Assembly: GCA_029204045.2 (NCBI GenBank)
Contig: CM055061.1
Coordinates: 44,664,977 to 44,728,976 of the forward strand
From: Tillandsia leiboldiana
Lineage: Eukaryota; Streptophyta; Magnoliopsida; Poales; Bromeliaceae
DNA length: 64,000 nucleotides
Reading direction: 5' to 3'
Within the stretch, counting starts at the first letter, position 1; the number at the start of each line of letters is the position of its first letter. Of the stretch, positions 45,705 to 54,935 are shown one piece after another. The position numbers were made by a program, and so were the translations under genes. The notes below the pieces were generated by a model, which had not been told where the DNA came from, searched no databases, and was given only the letters and a program-made list of their open reading frames with translations.

Positions 45705-45960
45705 GGAATATAAAGAATTCCAGATCGCGTACCGGTACAAGAAGTCGCGTACCGGTACGTAGTGTAAAAACCGAAAAACCTTCGTTCGGGATCCGGATTG
45801 ACAGGCAGTGGGTGATCCGCATCCGCAAAGTAGTTCCGGTACTAAAAATGTAGTACCGGTACGCAAGTGAAAAACCAGAAAAATTCACATTCGGGATCCG
45901 GATTGGATTTTCTAATCCGGATTGGATTTTCAGGTACTAAAAGCAGGTACCGGAACAACA
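45705..45960 (-). promoter_or_regulatory. Candidate internal promoter of ORF2-A3
   Basis: TATA-like TTTATATT (complement of 45707-45714) lies about 115 bp before the intron donor, with CTCTCTCTCTAAAAC leader sequence between. Upstream, 45724-45960 holds GTACCGGTAC, TTCCGGTACT, GTACCGGTACGC and GGTACCGGAAC, the same motif class repeated in the U3 of the A LTR, plus three ATCCGGATT repeats. Confidence 0.55.
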
Positions 45961-46325
45961 GAGCCAAAGAGCAAAAATTTCTTGAAACAAATCCAAATTT
46001 TGAAATCTTTTCAAATACCGATTTGTATACCATCAAGAAATCTATTTAAGTTCTTTGAAAAACAATGAATTCACATAGATGTCATTCAATCCAATTAATT
46101 ATAAAAATTAAAAAGATTTACTCCAAAATCATGAAAAATAAAGGTAAAACATTATAAACCGTTTTTCATGTTATATTCATCAAACACAAGTCATCAAAAA
46201 TAATCTTGAGATCCAAACTCTATCAAGATGTAACGGATTTACAAAGATGACTTACAGAGATTTCCAAGTGACATCAATCTTGAATTCTACCCTTTCAAAT
46301 TGAGATAAGCACTAAAATACCTAAG
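45961..46325. other. AT-rich non-coding stretch of A3
   Basis: No gene or repeat is recognised. It is collinear with the same region in A1 and A2 and weakly with B. Confidence 0.5.
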
Positions 46326-46565
46326 GGTGGCTCTTTGAGCATCTTTCAACTATCCCACCTTATACCAACCAGGAGATTGTTCAAAATAAGAAGTTTGAAT
46401 TTAAATATCCGAATGCTTCAACTAAACAAAATTTTATAAATATTTTTCAAGCATCCGTAACATGTGGTAGCTTCACACACAAACCGGACGACCGGGGTGG
46501 CAGCTCTTTCCAACATGTGGTGGTAGTTTTCACACTCCTTTCGGATGTAACTCTTTCCACATCTT
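46326..46565 (-). other. Conserved non-coding block of A3
   Basis: Counterpart of B 36848-37070 and of A1/A2 blocks near 9245-9495, 12485-12735, 21445-21690 and 24670-24920. It carries two near-direct repeats, ACATGTGGTAGCTTCACAC and ACATGTGGTGGTAGTTTTCACAC, flanking CGGACGACCGGGGTGGCAGC. The block is conserved between A and B while adjacent sequence is not. Confidence 0.72.
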
Positions 46566-46985
46566 TTGCAATTCATTTATTTACCCTTGTAAGAATGCAA
46601 TCTCCTACGTGAAAGAATCAAATTCCAAATTTTAGTCTATCGGTTGTCTCACATTTATCACAATGAAATCACACAACCGAGATAGATTAAGCATCTAATG
46701 ATCACACATGATTTCTAAAATTTGATGCTTATAATATCAAAAACTCCTATAATGAAGTATCTTCAAGATTATGATTATGGAGTAAAGTTGATAATCCATA
46801 TAAAATTAATTTGGAGTGAATAAACGTGAAGCCCTTTTTTTTTTTATTCAATGCACTTGTTCATTAAAACCCTTTTGTTCAAAAACAAAACATAAAAACG
46901 AAGAGCATTAAAAACATGTAATGCAGAGATTCAGAAAAATATGAAAGGAAAACCAATCAAAGCATTACATACAGTCATAAGCTAT
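46566..46985. other. Non-coding spacer between gag and the conserved block
   Basis: AT-rich, with no open frame of note. The pol deletion junction relative to B must lie between the gag stop (46986) and the conserved block. A poly-A/T run near 46838-46848 varies in length among copies. Confidence 0.6.
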
Positions 46986-48941
46986 TTAGAACTTAAGACA
47001 AGGAAAGATATCACCTTTCCGAATCCGAAATCGTCGGATTTTGGGTTGTCTTAATTCGTTATGGCCGGGAGATGATAGCTTTGACTGTTGGTCCACCTTA
47101 GGTCTTTGCCTCGCAATGATCCACTTGTATGATTGATGTTGTGGCTCGGACCTTTGGTGGGTTGAGTGAACTCCTTTAACTTGATGTGTCTTTTGATTCC
47201 GTTGAGTTTGCTCCGTAGATGAAGTTGCCGAAGGATTTTTCTTTCTCTTTTTCGGGCAATCCTTCACCAAATGTCCTTCAAGTCCACAAAGGTGACACGT
47301 TCTTCCTTTCAATTTGAATGTGAAACTTGAAGCATGCACAGTTTGATCCCTTTTAAATCCCAAACCAACTTTGGTTGTTTGACCTAATCCGCACGTACAA
47401 TCTAGTTTTTTGGAAACGGTTGAAAGCCTTTGTATGTCGGATTTGAGTTCATGAACTTGCTTGGTCAATGCTTGGTTGGTGACATGAATCTCCTCAAACT
47501 GTTTTTCTAGAAAACCAATCTTGTCCATATATGATTTAGCGTTTGTCTCCGATTGGTTTAGCTTTTCTTGGAGGATTTTATTGTTATCCAATAAACGTCC
47601 TTGTTCCTCCTCAAGATCATGAAGTTTTATCTTTAAAGCTTGATTCTCGTCTTGACCTTCAAGTCGTTGCTTCCTCAACTTCTTTATATGTTTGGCCATC
47701 TTCTTTGATTCCGTAAGAAGTTGTTGATATGCCTCAACGAGTTCTTCTTCGTCCGACTCCCCCTCACTTGATGACTCTCCGCCGGTTGTTGATGTTTCAT
47801 ACAAAATCAAAGGAGTAGAGTCAGTGACTAAAGATGATAAACACAAATTAGAAGAGGGAATTTGAGAGGCACGAAAAGCAACGGCATTTTCCTCTTTATT
47901 TGAGGTCGATTCATTAGAAGTAGAATCGTCCCAAGTTTTCGTTTGCAAAGCCTTCTTTTTATATAATTTCGGAGAAGGACAATCCGTTGAAATATGGCCG
48001 TAGCCTTTGCATCTATAACGTCGAATTTCCCCTTCGAATTCATCTTTTTCCTTAGAAGGTTTTGCAAGGCTTTTGAGGTTAGAGGATTTAGAACCCGATG
48101 ATCCTTTAGATGGTTTCGTGGATGAAGATCCATCGGTTCGATTCTTCCAAAATTTCCGACGAAATTTCTTTACGATCCACGCCAATTGTTCTTCAAAATC
48201 GGCAAAAGAGATTTCATCGTCGAAACTTGATTCGCTATCTTCTTCCTTTGTTGATTTGAATGCAATACCTGTAAGCTTAGAAGAAGATTTGGAAGAAACT
48301 TGATTAGTACGAAAAGTCATTTCATAAGTTTGCAAAGTACCTACTAATTCCTCTACACTCATCTCATCCGTATGACTAACGGTTTCAATGGCGGTAACTT
48401 TTGCCCTAAACCGTTCCGGAAGAGTCCGAAGTATCTTTCTTACAATTTTCGACTCCGGGATCTTTTCTCCTAAATTTGCACAAGTATTGATTACATCATG
48501 AAGTCTAGTGTAATAATCTGTAAACAATTCATGCTCTTCCATATGAATAGAGTCAAATTGACTTGTAAGCATCTGGAGCTTTTGAATTTTTACAAGATTA
48601 GTACCCTCATGTGTAATTTTGAGAATATCCCAAATTTTCTTCGCGGTTTCACACGCGGAAATTCGTGTGAACTCAGTCGAGGAAAGAGAATTAAATAAAG
48701 CGTTCATACCTTTTCCATTGTAAGAAGATCTTTCGAATTCCTCTTTGGACCATCTAGAGCGAGGTTTTGGGGTAGTAGAATTTCCTACTTCCTCAACAGG
48801 ATGCACCCAACCGTATTCCACGGATTGCCATACCCGCTCATCAATTGCGATGAGAAAAACTCTCATCCGCACTTTCCAATAAGCATAATTAGTCCCATCA
48901 AAAAGATGAGGTCTATAAATATTACCACTTTCACCCGACAT
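46986..48941 (-). CDS. gag: Sirevirus-type Gag of A3
   Basis: 651 residues if started at the ATG at 48941 (MSGESGNIYRP), directly after the primer-binding site. The frame is open further, to 48998, but that runs into the LTR. The N-terminal part is the UBN2-type Gag fold (LFDGTNYAYWKVRMRVFL, PERFRAKVTAIE). Residues about 308-321 form a CCHC knuckle in which the first Cys is Arg (RYRCKGYGHISTDC, versus Cys in A1/A2). Residues 402-506 form the long coiled coil typical of Sirevirus Gag. A second knuckle, CHLCGLEGHLVKDC, lies at about 549-562 and is intact. The protein ends RKGDIFPCLKF, just where B continues into protease. It would assemble virus-like particles and bind element RNA. Confidence 0.92.
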   Translation of the reverse strand: MSGESGNIYRPHLFDGTNYAYWKVRMRVFLIAIDERVWQSVEYGWVHPVEEVGNSTTPKPRSRWSKEEFERSSYNGKGMNALFNSLSSTEFTRISACETAKKIWDILKITHEGTNLVKIQKLQMLTSQFDSIHMEEHELFTDYYTRLHDVINTCANLGEKIPESKIVRKILRTLPERFRAKVTAIETVSHTDEMSVEELVGTLQTYEMTFRTNQVSSKSSSKLTGIAFKSTKEEDSESSFDDEISFADFEEQLAWIVKKFRRKFWKNRTDGSSSTKPSKGSSGSKSSNLKSLAKPSKEKDEFEGEIRRYRCKGYGHISTDCPSPKLYKKKALQTKTWDDSTSNESTSNKEENAVAFRASQIPSSNLCLSSLVTDSTPLILYETSTTGGESSSEGESDEEELVEAYQQLLTESKKMAKHIKKLRKQRLEGQDENQALKIKLHDLEEEQGRLLDNNKILQEKLNQSETNAKSYMDKIGFLEKQFEEIHVTNQALTKQVHELKSDIQRLSTVSKKLDCTCGLGQTTKVGLGFKRDQTVHASSFTFKLKGRTCHLCGLEGHLVKDCPKKRKKNPSATSSTEQTQRNQKTHQVKGVHSTHQRSEPQHQSYKWIIARQRPKVDQQSKLSSPGHNELRQPKIRRFRIRKGDIFPCLKF

Positions 48942-48958
48942 GATAGATAAACCTAAAA

Positions 48959-48973
48959 CCCGCTCTGATACCA
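48959..48973 (-). other. Primer-binding site of A3 (initiator tRNA-Met)
   Basis: On the minus strand TGGTATCAGAGCGGG begins two bases after the 5' LTR end at 48976, complementary to the 3' end of plant initiator tRNA-Met. Confidence 0.92.
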
Positions 48974-49389
48974 ATTGTAGGTTTTTAAGGAACCACAAGG
49001 ATCTAAATAGGTACTATCAAACAACTAGAGGGGGGGTGAATAGGTGTAATACTTATAAAACCAAATCTCAGTGCAAAATAAAAACCAATGCGGAAATAAA
49101 AACAGCACACCGAGATATACGTGGAAACTCCAATCCAGGAGAAAAACCACGGGACCAACACGCAATAACAATCCACTAAGAATAGAAGAATAACAAGGTG
49201 ATTACCGACTCCACGGATTCAAACCCCTCCTTCAGCTTCTTCGGACCTTGCGCTCACCGATCGGACGTCCACGCAATAACAATCCACTAAGAAAAGAAGA
49301 ATAACAAGGTGATTACCGTCTCCACGGATTCAACCCCTCCTTCAACTTCTTCGGACCTTGCGCTCTACCGATTGGACGTCCATTACACA

Positions 49390-49492
49390 CGTTCGAATCC
49401 ACGAACGCCACTCGAATCCACGAGCACACGTTTCGAATCCACGAAACGCCTTCAACACATCGAATCCACGATGCTACGTCGAATCCACGACG
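49390..49492 (-). repeat. Five-hairpin array with invariant loop in the A3 5' LTR
   Basis: Five perfect hairpins share the loop AATCCA and differ in stem: CGTTCG/CGAACG (49390-49407), CTCG/CGAG (49411-49424), CGTTTCG/CGAAACG (49429-49448), CATCG/CGATG (49458-49473) and CGTCG/CGACG (49477-49492). They lie about 240-350 bp downstream of the TATA box on the element's strand, within the predicted transcript leader, where the loop reads UGGAUU. The array recurs in all complete A LTRs and, with different stems, in the B LTR. Confidence 0.88.
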
Positions 49493-49730
49493 CAAACTCA
49501 GCCGATAAGAATATTGGCTTCGATGGTGATCCTTTGCTTAGATTCTCATTGAGGAACCGTAGAAGGAAACTCTAAGCAAAGACTAGATCAATTCGACAAA
49601 AGATAGATCTTGGAAGAACCGTCGAATTGACCTAAAAGAGGCGAAAGAGAAGAACGGTAAAAACCAGCCTCTAGGGTTGCTCTCGAGTGTTTCTGAATTG
49701 ATCGGTTAGTATCGAGAAACCCTAAGAGTC

Positions 49731-49738
49731 TATTTATA
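49731..49738 (-). promoter_or_regulatory. TATA box of the A3 5' LTR
   Basis: Complement reads TATAAATA in the context GGTTATAAATAGAC. Transcription would begin near 49700. The position is conserved in the A LTR copies. The B LTR has TATAAGTA at the aligned place. Confidence 0.75.
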
Positions 49739-49794
49739 ACCCTTGGAAAAAGATTAAAGTCGGTTTAGTAATTTTATCCCGATAGGGCATTGTG

Positions 49795-50010
49795 TACCGG
49801 TACCAAATAACGTGTTCCGGTACGCAGTGGTGCAAACACAGATTTTTCTATTGTGTTCCGGTACGCGAGTCCGTGTTCCGGTACGCAATGCAATTTACAG
49901 AAAATTCTGTGTCGGGTTTGAGGAACTCAAAGTGTGGTTCCGGTACTCAATGTAAAAACTGATTTTTCCAAGATAAGCTTTTTCCAAAACAAACCTAGTA
50001 CCGGAATCCA
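49795..50010 (-). promoter_or_regulatory. U3 palindromic repeat cluster of the A LTR
   Basis: GTACCGGTACC, then four or more GTTCCGGTAC[GT]C units and a final AGTACCGGAATCC. GGTACC/CCGG cores make each partly palindromic. All lie upstream of the TATA box. Clusters of palindromes in this LTR region are known for maize Sireviruses with a different core. Confidence 0.7.
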
Positions 50011-50255
50011 AACTTAAAATAGATTGTAAGTTAAATCCAAGTTCCTAAAACCAGATCTAAACCGAGTTTCAATCATTCCCAGATTCCAATGATTATAAAT
50101 GAACTTAAATCACCATGGTTTACTTAACCATACCTGAGTGTTATCTTGAGCTCATGTTGAATCTTCAATGAGTCTTCGAAAGCCGATTTGACAATTTGTT
50201 CCCTTTAAGACTCCGACTCAACTTACGAAATATGCCAACACAAAAAGCCGTAACA

Positions 50256-50260
50256 ATTGT
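50256..50260. other. Target-site duplication of A3 (right copy, attgt)
   Basis: ATTGT follows the LTR end at 50255 and continues into TACCTCGGG of the element C LTR. Confidence 0.95.
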
Positions 50261-51497
50261 TACCTCGGGATCCGAGCCAGGGAGTCAAAATCGGAATACG
50301 CGATCAAAATGAAAGATGAAGCCCTACCTGTCGTGAAGCCAACGGCGTGAAAATCACAGAAAAAGAAGTTCGGGGTAGGCCGGGGGAGCTCGTGCACCGA
50401 AAAGCGACAGAAAAGAACACCGAAGAAGAAACATCGCGCCGCGCCGGTAAAATCAAAATCTCAAAATCCGTGCCGTCGAAAAATCCGAAACTTGACGGGC
50501 GAAATCCTCTCTTCATGAAGAACAACCCTTCTTCACAACCCCCTTCGAGCAGAGGGCTCGAAGGGGTCGAAAATCCCCAATGAAGAGCCCTCGGTTGCAA
50601 CTTAAGGGAAAAACCAGAAAATCTTTTCAGAAAATACCCATCATGTCCCGCCGAACAGGAAACACCCAAAACGGGACGCTCATGCCGCGCCACGTGGCAC
50701 CAGTACCCAAAACACCAACCCCGGCCACTCTCCGCGTGACACGTGGCCCCCCCATCCCGCGCGCCCGCGCCTCGGGAATCGCGCCCACGTGCGCGCTGTC
50801 GCGACCATGCCGTGCACGCAAACCGAGGTAACCACCTCCTACACCGTGGACCGGGTGCACAACGCTAGCAAATCACAAGCTGCCACGTGTCACACACTGG
50901 TCCACCGTGCACCCAAAAATTTCCGTGGACCGCGCTGCTAGAACCACCCACTCAGAGGACGCCACGTGGCACACCTCAGGTGCACGCCGCTCGCGTGGAC
51001 CGCGCACCTGCCCGCGCCCCTGCCCGCGCCGCGTGCGCCTGCCCGCCGCGCTGTGCCGCCTGCCCGAGGCCGCGCCGCCACCTTCCGCCGCTGCCCGCCG
51101 CCGGCGATCGCCAGAGTTACTGTTCCGGCCGGTGAACAGTAAAATTACTGTAGCAAGCCCGAAAAATGCAAATAAATAGCCCATCTTGACCGTTTTCGCG
51201 CGCTGATTCCAAATCCGGCGTCCATTTTGCCAAATTCCAATCCTATAAATTGCCGGAGGCTCCCGAAAAGGTATTTTTGATCCGAATTTCCCGCTGAGCC
51301 TAAATTTGATATCCATTTTGCGCGGAAACACCTCTAAACATCCGACGGGGTCCCACGATTACCCACGTGATCCATTTTAAGCCCCGAGTCCATCACTTGT
51401 GTCCAAATTGGCGCACGAACACCGCCGACATGCCACGTAGGCTTCCAGAAGCTGCCGGTCACACTGTAGAAGCCCTGCAAAGATTCGGGTCACCACA
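50261..51497 (-). repeat. 3' LTR of element C, U3-side part
   Basis: Continues the C LTR after the A3 insertion and matches 58195-59431. It ends CACCACA at 51497 (TGTGGTG on the element strand) against the polypurine tract. The GC-rich section 50690-51130 holds CACGTG sites like those at 58622-58898. Open frames such as 50887-51135 are GC-composition artefacts shared by both LTRs. Confidence 0.88.
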
Positions 51498-51509
51498 TCC
51501 TCCCCCACT
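51498..51509 (-). other. Polypurine tract of element C
   Basis: On the minus strand AGTGGGGGAGGA lies immediately before the 3' LTR start TGTGGTGACCC. It matches the plus-strand copy at 1554-1565. Confidence 0.85.
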
Positions 51510-52329
51510 AATAAACAGTTTCGTCCTCGAAACTAAAGCAACTCCCAAGGAGTCTCAGAAACCAGGGGTCAATACTCAACACCGCCGTCTCCAGCTCCCA
51601 AGTCACCTATCACTCCCCGTGATTACTCCTCAGCAACAAGATCAGCAATAACCAGAACGGCATAGCCCGATTGCGCAATTCCCTCACCTCACGAGCCGGA
51701 ATTTGCAACGGGCGTCCCTCGTACTCCAAACTCTCACAGGGCTCAAAAGAAGCGAGTCAATCACGGGTGAGGGGTCCAAAACATAACACTCCTGAGCTGA
51801 GACGCAGAAAAACCTCAAAAACTCCAACAAAAGACGGGGGAAAAGGAACAAATAGCCCGAGCAACACGCTCGAACATCACTCCTAAGAGCCAACTCAACC
51901 CAAGCGACCCGAAACACATCCACACAAACACCTGCACAGAAAAAGGGCCCTAACAAGCGGGGGTTCACACTCAGTCACCCTCAAAACTCAACCACCCAAG
52001 TGGATTGCTCAGCCGCAGCCTTTCATCAAAAGGGATCCTCAGGAACACAACTCAAACCCTGCACATAAGAATGGCCCCACACAGTGTTAGCTATGGAACC
52101 GTCAAACTCGACTCCCAAATAGCTCTTCTGCTCCAGGTATCCGCCACCACAGTGGCTCTATCGGGGTGATACTGGATGCTCAACAAAATCCAATGGTAGC
52201 TTTACAGCCACTATGGGAGGTATCACTATAACTCGCAAATCCATCTCCCACCACTGACAAGGTTAAAATCGGCGCTGGTACCAATCTCATCATCCGCTCC
52301 ACAAGCCCTGCAGGCACTATCCGATCCAC
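51510..52329 (-). other. Element C internal sequence between RT relic and 3' LTR
   Basis: No RNase H or integrase is recognisable. The first ~500 bp match 1080-1556 of the plus-strand copy in reverse complement. The remainder is decayed. Confidence 0.6.
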
Positions 52330-52800
52330 AAGCTCCCCACCCTAACAATAACCGTCTATCTCGGCCGGTCTTAAATAGCATCCATTTTGGCCGGATTTCC
52401 ACGGCCGCCCCTACGGCTAGAATATGTAATCCAGGAGATATGCTCTCAAAGCTAAACTCGTACCACAACGACTTGGCATAAAGCTTCTTCCCCACAGACC
52501 TTATCACATCATCTACAAATGCTTCACAACTCTAAATCACTTAGGGAAGGGGGGGTAAAACCAAAATATCCCTGGAGGATGCCGCTAACAATCCGTTCAA
52601 GTCCAACTGGAACACGAAATTCCTCAATTTTAAAGGTGACAGGGCATTAGTCATTCCATTGGCTTCACTGTACTCATAATGCCCCTACCGTGTCCTGAAC
52701 ACCATCTAGACAAAGCCCTCAGCTGAAATTCCATATTGGTGCAGGCATCATACAATAACTGCCGGAACATAGCTCCATCAAAAGATTCTAAATAATGCCT
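52330..52800 (-). pseudogene. Ty3/gypsy reverse transcriptase remnant of element C
   Basis: On the minus strand, GKKLYAKSLWYEFSFESISP and VEIRPKWMLFKTGRD (52330-52500) fit the LYAK...CEFWL...FLGHV and VDP-K--AV--W blocks of gypsy RT. Further upstream (52640-52700) is a frameshifted FRTR-GHYE...GMTNAL trace. It has many lesions and no intact catalytic motif. It is the same relic as at 120-480. Confidence 0.65.
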
Positions 52801-54916
52801 GGACGTGCCTGGGCTCCAATCCCAAAGGGCTCTCACCGTCGTATATCAACGACGTGGCACTAGGTCAAACAGACCCTCGATCCAACATATCCCTGTACCG
52901 GTGCGATCAATTCTCCCAGCTCTTACAGATAATATCCAAGCGGTGCTATTGAGGTTGGCGCGGTCTCCAGAACCACGTCTACCGCAATCTCAATCTCCCT
53001 AACAGGCGGCATAATCATCAACTCGAGTGGACTCACACCCGGGATTTCGCAGCAATAGAAATATCCTTAAGTCCCGCTGCCGCCGTAGGCACCTCTCACA
53101 CTGTCGCTGTAACCTGTGTGCTCTAATAGTCTCAACAATCAAAATGCCTTCCATTATCTGCCTCGCAGAAAATCAAAGTCCTTTCTCTCAGCAGTCAAAC
53201 ATCCTGTGGCACTATGGCAACCGATCCCAAGCACTGGGTCAAAACACCGAACTACCACAAATACCAATAAGTCTGCCGGCATAACTCACGGTCTCTACTG
53301 CACTGGACATGATCCACAAGCCTCCTCCACCTGCACAATGCCAACAGTAACCTGTACCTCAAGTGCATGTTGTAACGACTCTACCTCTAGTCCATGCAGG
53401 AATGCAACATGTCCTAACTCCGACTGCTGTGATGAAATCACACCTGCGACAACTCAATCCACTACCGTGGCGCCCTCCCACCGGGCGGCACAGATTCATC
53501 CACTCGATGCAAGTGGTCGTCGCTCAGCCTGCCAAAATATCTAGACCAATCACAAAGGGAGCACGACCTCTGTCCATGCTCACACTGAGGTGACGAATAT
53601 GGTCTCTTGCAGACAGCCAATCCACGCTACTGCTGCGCCACTCAGATAAAAGGGCTGATGCTGTCATCGGGGTCCACGCAACCTCTGACATCTCAGAAAT
53701 CCACCTGGATATCATCATCATACCACCAAACACAATTGATTCATGCAATTCCTTATACAATTATCCTTACTATTCTCACCCCTCAATCACAAACATTGCA
53801 CCCCAAACATGCCAGTTATCAATCACACAGGGTAACATCCCCCATGGGTAAGCTTTACATAATCCATCCACAAGGATATCCACCATCCTGGAAGGGAAAA
53901 CGAAAATGTCTCTACCGGCCGATCTGTCCTCCAACACCTAGCGCCAAGCGTCTCTATCCAAGACTCGCCTCTGGCGGCAGACCCCTATCCCAAGGAACTG
54001 CAACACTACGCTCCATACACAATGTCTACTCTATCGAGGCATCCAAAATCCAAAACGGGGGAAATCAAATAACCTGAAAGGTATCCTGACGCAGTCCACT
54101 CCCAGTCTCACTTATCCTATGTGCCTCGTCCCTCGAAACCTGGAGCGCCAGTTCAACAACTGCATAAACTCTCTAGCACAGGGAAGCTCTCAATTGATCA
54201 CTCCATCACCCCCAACCACGACTCTGCCTCCAAAGGCTCCAAGCTCAATCTTACGAGTCGGGGTGGTTCATCTGCCAAGTCTGGCTCACTTAATCAAACA
54301 TGCCCCACAGTTCCTCTGCTGTCAAATATCCACCCTGCCTCGGTGCCTCGACACTAAACATTGGCACGGAGGGGGCCACTCGCTCCGTTGGCACTACAGA
54401 AATCCCTGCCGCTGAGGATACTACATCCTGGTGGTCTCAGAAGAAAAGTACTGTCGGGCTGCCCACTGCTCTGACAACTGTGTCACCCAGACCAGCTGCT
54501 TACTCTGCCGCTGATATGCCTCTGACGATCCTGTCATCTGGATCCGGAGTTCTCTGACCTCAATCCGGGTATCCGGCCCAAAACCAACTGCTCAAGCTCA
54601 ACTGCCATGACAGGATGCAAAAGGGTCCCAAACCCAGCGTCGGTGAGACACCGCTCGCCACGACCAAACCACAAATCAGCATACAACAACGCTCGACCCA
54701 ATCCAGCGAAAGTCTAGAGCATGTCACCCATTCCACAGCGTTATGTTGTCTGCAGCCAACAGAACTACTTAGGAGAATAAACATGCCAATCACTCATCCC
54801 GTCCCTCGGGAGAGGTGTAAAACTCAATCAGGACTCTCGCTACAAATCACGACTCTCACGAAGTCATCCTAGGGTCCAACCACAAGCCTAGGGTTTCTAA
54901 GTCCACCATGACCTAC
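52801..54916 (-). other. Element C internal region, gag/protease side, decayed
   Basis: About 2.1 kb between the primer-binding site and the RT relic, where gag and protease should be. I find no zinc knuckle or DSG/DTG motif, and the open frames (up to 156 codons) occur on the opposite strand and look random. Either strongly decayed coding sequence or non-coding LARD-type filler. Confidence 0.55.
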
Positions 54917-54935
54917 AACCTAGGTTCTGATACCA
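54917..54935 (-). other. Primer-binding site of element C
   Basis: Minus strand TGGTATCAGAACCTAGGTT begins seven bases after the 5' LTR end (54943). Its first part, TGGTATCAGA, fits initiator tRNA-Met. Confidence 0.85.

Larger units (their letters stand above)
41934..50255 (-). mobile_element. Element A3: near-intact pol-less Sirevirus-like LTR retrotransposon with gag and ORF2
   Basis: Complete 8322-bp element on the minus strand: 5' LTR 48976-50255, initiator-Met PBS 48959-48973, gag 46986-48941, non-coding spacer, ORF2 43860-45224, several polypurine tracts, 3' LTR 41934-43212, TSD attgt. There is no protease, integrase, RT or RNase H. Compared with element B, the whole pol from just before protease to after RNase H is missing, while the flanking conserved block and ORF2 remain. 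This fits a TR-GAG-like non-autonomous element that keeps gag. The LTRs differ by roughly fifteen positions by eye, so insertion was fairly recent. Confidence 0.93.
48976..50255 (-). repeat. 5' LTR of A3
   Basis: 1280-bp LTR. On the element's strand: U3 with GTTCCGGTACGC-type repeats (49795-50010), a TATAAATA box (complement of 49731-49738), the hairpin array (49390-49492), then a ~112-bp tandem duplication (about 49159-49272 and 49272-49383, both with CTAAGAAnAGAAGAATAACA), ending CCTACA next to the PBS. Confidence 0.93.

Noticed and set aside
48942..48998. Upstream extension of the A3 gag frame to 48998
   Set aside because: These 19 codons cover the primer-binding site and LTR end. The ATG at 48941 is the first after the PBS and begins the conserved Gag N-terminus.
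49390..49492. Regularly spaced GAATCCAC repeats, resembling a CRISPR array
   Set aside because: The repeats are about 8-12 bp, the intervals are 17-30 bp with complementary arms, no cas genes exist, and the context is a plant LTR. They are better explained as a hairpin series.
53027..54872. Several plus-strand frames of 76-156 codons in the internal region of element C
   Set aside because: They run opposite to the element, overlap one another in different frames and match no known family. Probably chance frames in decayed sequence.
54917..54935. A tRNA-like sequence near GGTTCTGATACCA
   Set aside because: Only the primer-binding complement of the tRNA 3' end is present, with no cloverleaf around it.
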